From the NCBI GenBank assembly GCA_003134855.1, contig PLCS01000007.1, positions 815,011 through 879,010 on the forward strand: a stretch of DNA of 64,000 nt. Reading direction: 5' to 3'. The notes below the pieces were generated by a model. The model was not told where the DNA came from, searched no databases, and saw nothing but the letters and a program-made list of their open reading frames with translations. Position 1 is the first letter of the stretch. Each line of letters starts with the position of its first letter. Both the position numbers and the translations under genes were made by a program. Source of the stretch: Acidobacteriaceae bacterium. Lineage in GTDB: Bacteria > Acidobacteriota > Terriglobia > Terriglobales > Acidobacteriaceae. Shown in pieces: positions 58,729-64,000 of the stretch.

Positions 58729-61493
58729 GATACGGACTCCTCGGATACCACTCGGCTTCTTGATTCTGTCATTACTATTCGCTCGTGATACACGGAAGCG
58801 GCGCTGTCCATCGATTCTCTTCGAACAACGAAATACGGTTGGCCGGTAAGCTTGCTCCCGAAGCCGGGGAAGAGCACGGCGGACTCTGGCGCGACTCTCA
58901 TTTCAAAGTAATACTGCAGCGGGTAGGTGCTCTGGGTGTATTCGGGTGGAATGGCAGCGCGCCAGAAGCTGCCGTCGGACTGCATCGATACGCGCTGCCA
59001 ACGCTCCGCCTGGTTCACATGCCGGTAGTGCAGTTCTATGGAGAGATATGGGTTTTCAGCAGTGAACTCCACTGGGAAGGCGTATCCGGGCTGGAAGTTG
59101 GCGGGCGGCGTGTGTCTTCCCGATAGGGACGGTCTTTGGGGCCGGCCTAGGGCCTCGGCGATGGCATGAGCGGCCGGTCCGTTAGCCGGCGCGGGCTGGG
59201 TAGAATCCAGCTTCAACGCGATGGCTGCAATATCGGCATCGATGTCTGCCAGGCGGTCGGCCCAGTGGCCGCGCAATTGGCGCAATTCGCCCACAGTGAT
59301 GTCGGCCATGTAGACACCATTGGTGCGAGCAATCGTTCCGGTCCAAGCTTCGCGTGCCGCGCGATAGGCCTTCAGCGCTTCTTCTAGCGCCAGGCAATCG
59401 CCGGCCTGCTCGAAGATGCGATACAGAACTCCGGCACGAAACTTGGCAGCGAAGAATCGGCCCAGGTCCGCCGCCACGGCGATGTCGATGGTCAGCCGCC
59501 GGTATTGAGGACGATCCTTGTGCGTCGCATGAGCTTCGGCGAGTGCCAGCGATGAGGCAGCCGTCGCAGCGTAGCTCTCGATCCAGCAGGCCACTTCGAT
59601 GGGGGTGTACTTGCCATTGCGCTGGCCTTTGAGCAGGTCGTCGGCGAAGTCATCGATTCGGTAAAACAACTGTGGATCCAGCGGGCTCACGGTCCCGAAC
59701 ACCTGCGGTGCGGGAGAGTCAGTGTAGGGGCCGGGGTGTGCCGCATCGATCAGCGAATGGTTCAGGTAGATCTCCGGCCAGTAGTTATTGTTGGCGGCTG
59801 AGGGCAGGTGCACGGAAGTCACGGTCGGCAGGATGCGGCTCGCGTTGGCGAGCGCAGTCTCAAGGTACCCGCCGGCTGCGCCGAAGTCATGGCGCATGGC
59901 TCGCTGCCATACATCGGGATCGGCGCCTGGGTTGTAAAGCAGCCGCCCCCAAATACGATAGCTGTAGCTGTACTTCTGCCAATCCCAGCGCGGATTGAGC
60001 GATTTGTCTGCGTAAGCGCAGCGACTGCCTGCAATGCCGGAACCGCGCCGCCCTTTGAACGAAAGCGGCTCCATAATCTCTGCGCCGACGCTTCCGCAAA
60101 AGGAGAATGCGCGAGAATGCGCGGCGGCGGTGAGCGGGTCGCCGCAGATCAGCAGGCGCTGGGTGCCCGGCCAGATGCGATGCAGTACCTCCCATTTGCG
60201 GTCTTCGCGTAACAGGTCGCCGTAACCGTAGCGCAGGAAGCTGCGTGAGCCGGCGCTGAGTTTCATCAAACCGGTTCCTTCATGCCCTGCGCGGGGCCAC
60301 TCCTGCTCGCGAATATCCGCCTGGTGGTAGGGCATTCCGAGGTGCTCGGCCCAGTACTTGGGCGAGATTTTCACCGGCTGTCCGCTGCTGAGCGCAGCAT
60401 CGATCATGCCCTGGTCCATGCCCTTGGCGTGCAGGTCGACTTCCACCTTCCGGCCGCATTTCGCAACACCCGCGAATACGGCTTTCCAGAAATCGTAACT
60501 GCCCTCTGGAACGCCGCTTTCTCCGTGTACGCGAAAAGTTATGCCGCTGATCTTCGGGACCGCCTGGAGCAATGCCCGCACTGCTTCGTGGCAATAGGAC
60601 GCGTGAATTTCGGGAGTGAGGCCTTCGATGGTGTAGTTTGGGTTGGGGCTCGCACTCCAACGGTAGCCGTGCGTCCAAATACCCAGTTGGAAATCCATGC
60701 CGCGCGCCACGGTTTGCTCGCTGATGTAGCGCAGCATCTCGAGGTTATGTTCGCGCTCGGCGTCAGGCAATTGCGGCACGTGAACGTTATACCCGGGCAC
60801 AGAAAGCAGGAAGGGGTAGGCAAACAGAAAATATGCGTCGGTGACCGAAGTAAGAAAATCATAGCCGATTCCGAAGGCGAGGCTGAACCGGTTGAAGCGC
60901 TGGGCAGTCAGCATGGACAAGTACGCCGGCCACATCTCGCGATCGTTGTACCAGGGCTTGTCTTCAATTTCACTGGTGAACAGGCGGGTGACGCTGCGCA
61001 CGGGATTGGCCGGGCGCTCGACCACCGGCTCAGGCACGACAAGTGCGGCCAGCGGATCATCGGAGTGGCGTACGCGGTCAGCCAATTCCAGAAGCGCATA
61101 CGCCAAGCCCCGCGCGTCATGCCCGCAGGCCCATATACTCCCTTTTGCCTGGCACAATGCGAGCGCTTCCGGCACGGCTTCCGCACGCGCTCCTGCAGTC
61201 TTGAGGGCAGCCGCGGCATCAGGCGAAGCCATCCCTGCGGCCACAATCGGCAGGTGCGATACGGGAGCCTGGGCAGCGTTTCCATAAATGCGGGCAGGGA
61301 CGCCACGTTCCCTTAGCGCACGCTCCAGTTCTTCCGCGGCCCATCGCGCCGCGCCTGAGGATGCCACCGAATCAGCCGAATTAATCACGATCGCCACACT
61401 GGCTGGCTTGCCGTTTGATGCCCCGGCCGCCAAACTCGCTGCCGCCCCGGCCGCAGTACAAAGAAACTGGCGACGATTGAGTTTCCTGTTCAC
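58725..61493 (-). CDS. TAT-exported large protein with alpha-glucuronidase-like N-terminal region
   Basis: MNRKLNRRQFLCTAAGAAASLAAG; AARWAAEELERALRERGVPARI, WACGHDARGLAYALLELADRVRHSDDPLAAL; ATGA overlap with the downstream gene. Confidence 0.6.
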   Translation of the reverse strand: MNRKLNRRQFLCTAAGAAASLAAGASNGKPASVAIVINSADSVASSGAARWAAEELERALRERGVPARIYGNAAQAPVSHLPIVAAGMASPDAAAALKTAGARAEAVPEALALCQAKGSIWACGHDARGLAYALLELADRVRHSDDPLAALVVPEPVVERPANPVRSVTRLFTSEIEDKPWYNDREMWPAYLSMLTAQRFNRFSLAFGIGYDFLTSVTDAYFLFAYPFLLSVPGYNVHVPQLPDAEREHNLEMLRYISEQTVARGMDFQLGIWTHGYRWSASPNPNYTIEGLTPEIHASYCHEAVRALLQAVPKISGITFRVHGESGVPEGSYDFWKAVFAGVAKCGRKVEVDLHAKGMDQGMIDAALSSGQPVKISPKYWAEHLGMPYHQADIREQEWPRAGHEGTGLMKLSAGSRSFLRYGYGDLLREDRKWEVLHRIWPGTQRLLICGDPLTAAAHSRAFSFCGSVGAEIMEPLSFKGRRGSGIAGSRCAYADKSLNPRWDWQKYSYSYRIWGRLLYNPGADPDVWQRAMRHDFGAAGGYLETALANASRILPTVTSVHLPSAANNNYWPEIYLNHSLIDAAHPGPYTDSPAPQVFGTVSPLDPQLFYRIDDFADDLLKGQRNGKYTPIEVACWIESYAATAASSLALAEAHATHKDRPQYRRLTIDIAVAADLGRFFAAKFRAGVLYRIFEQAGDCLALEEALKAYRAAREAWTGTIARTNGVYMADITVGELRQLRGHWADRLADIDADIAAIALKLDSTQPAPANGPAAHAIAEALGRPQRPSLSGRHTPPANFQPGYAFPVEFTAENPYLSIELHYRHVNQAERWQRVSMQSDGSFWRAAIPPEYTQSTYPLQYYFEMRVAPESAVLFPGFGSKLTGQPYFVVRRESMDSAASVYHERIVMTESRSRVVSEESVS

Positions 61494-62011
61494 AGTCTTC
61501 CTCCGATCAGCAAAGCGTTCTCAGAAGCTTGCAGTATGAAATTCTACACGTTTGACGTGGGGCGCCTTATTAAATGACTCATACGCGGGCCAGCATCCAT
61601 TCGCTGCTTGTCGTTTGACGCGCCGGCCCCATTGGGAGACTTGGGGGGTTCGTGTGTTGGGCGGCGCGGCTTTTCAGGCGTTGCTATGGACTCTCCACTT
61701 ACTGCAACTTCGAAAAGAACAACAGGAATTCGTCAATGCGCTTGAAGCGCCTGTGATGAGCGGACCCGCATCGTCTGCGAGCTGCACGACAAGCTCCTGC
61801 ACAAACCCACCTGAGCGTAGAGTCACCTTCTCGGATATGGGGTTCACTTGAAGGACTTGTAGAATCCGCGTGGCTGGGAGTAATCGCACCGGAACTAGTT
61901 TTCGGTTGACGACAACAGCCCCATGCACTCAGCGAGCAATCCATAGGCCTTTCTTGATAGGTTGCGAAAAAACTCTCCTGGCTGCAAGAAGCGTCAGGGC
62001 ACGACTTCACC

Positions 62012-62132
62012 GGGGTCCCCATCGACAGGTCTTCGTCGATGGGGTGGAAACCGGGGTCCCCATCGACTCGGGGTCCCCGGCGAGTGATTTTTGCTCGCTG
62101 GGGTGAAGGGACAGGTCTTCGTCGATGGGGTG
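62012..62132. repeat. Cluster of 'ggggtcccc...ggggtgg' palindromic repeats, one nested in another
   Basis: 62012-62047 intact copy; 62053-62067 left half; inner copy ggggtccccggcgagtgatttttgctcgctggggtgaag; right half gacaggtcttcgtcgatggggtgg. Confidence 0.8.
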
Positions 62133-62165
62133 GGAGTTCAGAGCTTATCCGTAAACTGCGAAATT

Positions 62166-62274
62166 TGTAGCGCCGCTCTCCAGAGCGGCTGTCGTGCAGG
62201 TCTCCAGACCTGCACCCACCGTCTCTGGCGGCTTGGAAGCCGCCAGTACAGCCTGTCTGGAAACCGGCGCTACA
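62166..62274. repeat. Composite repeat flanked by perfect 10-bp inverted repeat tgtagcgccg/cggcgctaca
   Basis: Internal hairpins gccgctctccagagcggc, gtgcaggtctccagacctgcac, ggcggcttggaagccgcc; related copy 52992-53042. Confidence 0.8.
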
Positions 62275-62361
62275 ATGTGCGGATAGGCTTTCAGTCATGC
62301 CGTAAATGCAACAAAATAAGGTAAAGCTGTATTGAGACTGCATAAGGAATGTCGGCATAAA

Positions 62362-62454
62362 TGCGCCGGAGGCGCAAAGTTGGTTAGCCCCGCGCTTCAG
62401 CGTGGGGAAAAGGGATTCCACAAGTCGGTTACGGAGTCCTATAGGGACGGCGCA
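62362..62454. repeat. Dispersed repeat, 'gttagccccgcgcttcagcgtgggg...gagtcctatagggacggcgc', copy 2
   Basis: Shares gttagccccgcgcttcagcgtgggg and cggagtcc.tagggacggcgc with 32721-32810. Confidence 0.85.
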
Positions 62455-63184
62455 AGGACATGATTGATGCAGGAACCAATAGCCCCTGCGGTATGCTTTA
62501 TGTCCGATTCGTTTGAAAACAGGGCTTTTTCCGCAGCCTCCCTGGCCTAGGATCCGGATGGTTGGACTTGCTTCGTTCGTCATTGAGTGCATTGGCGATT
62601 TGGCGCCAATCGAGAGCCCTTCCTGGCGGCGTGGGCGTTTTCCAGGAGCGACTTGGGAGCAGCACCTCGCATTCGGATCGCCCGGGTTTCCCAAGATGCG
62701 GGGAGCAAGCGCGGATCGACCTTTCTCCAGAGCTTATAAACCCATAAAATGCAGCTTGCGCGGATGCCTTCGACAGCATAGTATCTCGACATGGGTACCC
62801 TGCCGGTATCGACTTTCCTTGCCAATTTCCTGTTAGTTTTCGTCCCCAACCAGTAACACAGGCAGTGAGCCCCGATTTCGGCCGGTTAGACAACCCGAAA
62901 TACCCAGCAACTTGATTTGTGCCTGTTTCCTCGATTCTGATCAACTCTTCGTTCGCGTGATCAATGTGAAACAACTGAGCTGGGCTTAGAAGCTTCAGAT
63001 GCATGTCGCGAGGAACAAGTCGGCATTTGACGGATGTGCAGCGACACCCCGCAGGGTGGAGGGAGGGAGAGTTACTTTGGTTCCTCCGGGACGCTGCCGG
63101 AATGTGGGCGAGAGTTCTTTTGCGGCATTTGGGCGTGCTGGCAATACTTTGGCCTATTCACAATCGAGCTTCCTAGAGGATCCG

Positions 63185-64000
63185 ATGAGCCTTTCAGACG
63201 AAATGAAGCACCTGTTGCATCTGGACAAAGACAAGCCTGCGGACGACGGAGCTGAACCGCCGGCCGTTGGCGGAGACGCGGCAGCAGAGAGTGTGGCGAG
63301 ATTGCCTGAGCAAAGCGGCAGTCCGGCCGCCGCGCCGCAGACGGCCACGCCGGCGGCGCAGGGCCGGGTGCTGCTGATTCATGGCTACTCCGCAAACTAT
63401 ACGGCGTTTCAGCCATGGAAGAAGGCGCTCTCCGACGCTGGAATTGCGGCGGAGATAATCAGCGTGGGGAACTATGTGACGCTGAACAACGAGGTGACGA
63501 TCAAGGACCTGGGCGAGGCATTTGACCGGGCACTGCGCATGACGAAGTTTGCCGGCGAGATTCCGGGAGACGCCTGGACGTTCGATGCGGTTGTGCACTC
63601 GACGGGGATGCTGGTCCTGAGACAGTGGCTGACGAGCGATCCTTTTCTGCCGAGCGATGCGCGGAGCCGGATCCGTCGGCTAAAGCACTTGGTGGGACTC
63701 GCGCCGGCAACCTTCGGTTCTCCGCAGGCGAAGAAGGGACGCAGTTGGCTGGGGGCTTTGGTGAAGGGAAACCACTCCTTGGGACCGGATTTTCTGAATG
63801 CGGGCGATATGGTGCTGGACGGACTGGAACTTGCGAGCAAATACACGTGGGACCTGGCCCATAAGGACATGCTTGGGCCGACGCCTCTGTATGACAAGGG
63901 CGACGGGACGCCTTACGTGGCGGTGTTTATAGGGAACGTGCCATACAGCGGAATCTCCGCGGTGGCGAACTCGCCGGGATGTGATGGGACGGTGCGATGG
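63185..64000 (+). CDS. Alpha/beta hydrolase-like protein (runs off right edge)
   Basis: Open from ATG 63185: MSLSDEMKHLLHLDKDKP...GRVLLIHGYSANYTAFQPWKKAL...DAVVHSTGMLVLRQWL...VGLAPATFGSPQAKKG; no stop before 64000. Absent from the ORF track because unterminated. Confidence 0.8.
   Translation, partial: MSLSDEMKHLLHLDKDKPADDGAEPPAVGGDAAAESVARLPEQSGSPAAAPQTATPAAQGRVLLIHGYSANYTAFQPWKKALSDAGIAAEIISVGNYVTLNNEVTIKDLGEAFDRALRMTKFAGEIPGDAWTFDAVVHSTGMLVLRQWLTSDPFLPSDARSRIRRLKHLVGLAPATFGSPQAKKGRSWLGALVKGNHSLGPDFLNAGDMVLDGLELASKYTWDLAHKDMLGPTPLYDKGDGTPYVAVFIGNVPYSGISAVANSPGCDGTVRW

Noticed and set aside
61699-62694. 331-aa minus-strand ORF in the repeat region
   Set aside because: Mostly translated repeats with no protein-like pattern; a short stretch near 61750-61920 (VVNRKLVPVRLLPATRILQVLQVNPISEKV...) might be a gene remnant but I cannot identify it.

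Overview
This GC-rich window looks like an acidobacterial chromosome (inferred from gene content and repeat style, not from any search). It is mostly housekeeping genes: purL-purF, purS, rpe, a bamD-like gene, two tandem ompH/skp paralogs, lepA, mltD, fabZ-lpxA-lpxI, glmS and asnB, plus tRNA-Leu(CAA), tRNA-Phe(GAA) and tRNA-Ser(GCT). It also carries many secreted glycoside hydrolases (GH54-like, GH51, GH63-like, GH31 and a three-gene cluster at 55-61.5 kb). The strongest unusual signal is a 49-nt direct repeat (48/49 identical). It comprises the anticodon-arm-to-3'-CCA part of tRNA-Phe at 26596-26644 and a second copy at 35067-35115. The pair brackets about 8.5 kb of arabinofuranosidase/GH63 cargo, like an att-bounded genomic island with no visible integrase. 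Other signals: palindromic repeats that entered the reading frame of a UvrC-like gene, including one inside its GIY-YIG hairpin; a nested insertion of one such repeat inside another; a ~270-bp MITE-like element with 33-bp TIRs that supplies the stop codon of a PD-(D/E)XK nuclease-like gene coupled to a SagB-type dehydrogenase; a truncated AmmeMemoRadiSam radical-SAM gene; a YjbR-like gene whose best-placed start codon is ATA; a DUF6516-like toxin-antitoxin pair; and duplicated consensus promoters for the ompH pair. All family calls are from reading translations by eye; no database search was run.
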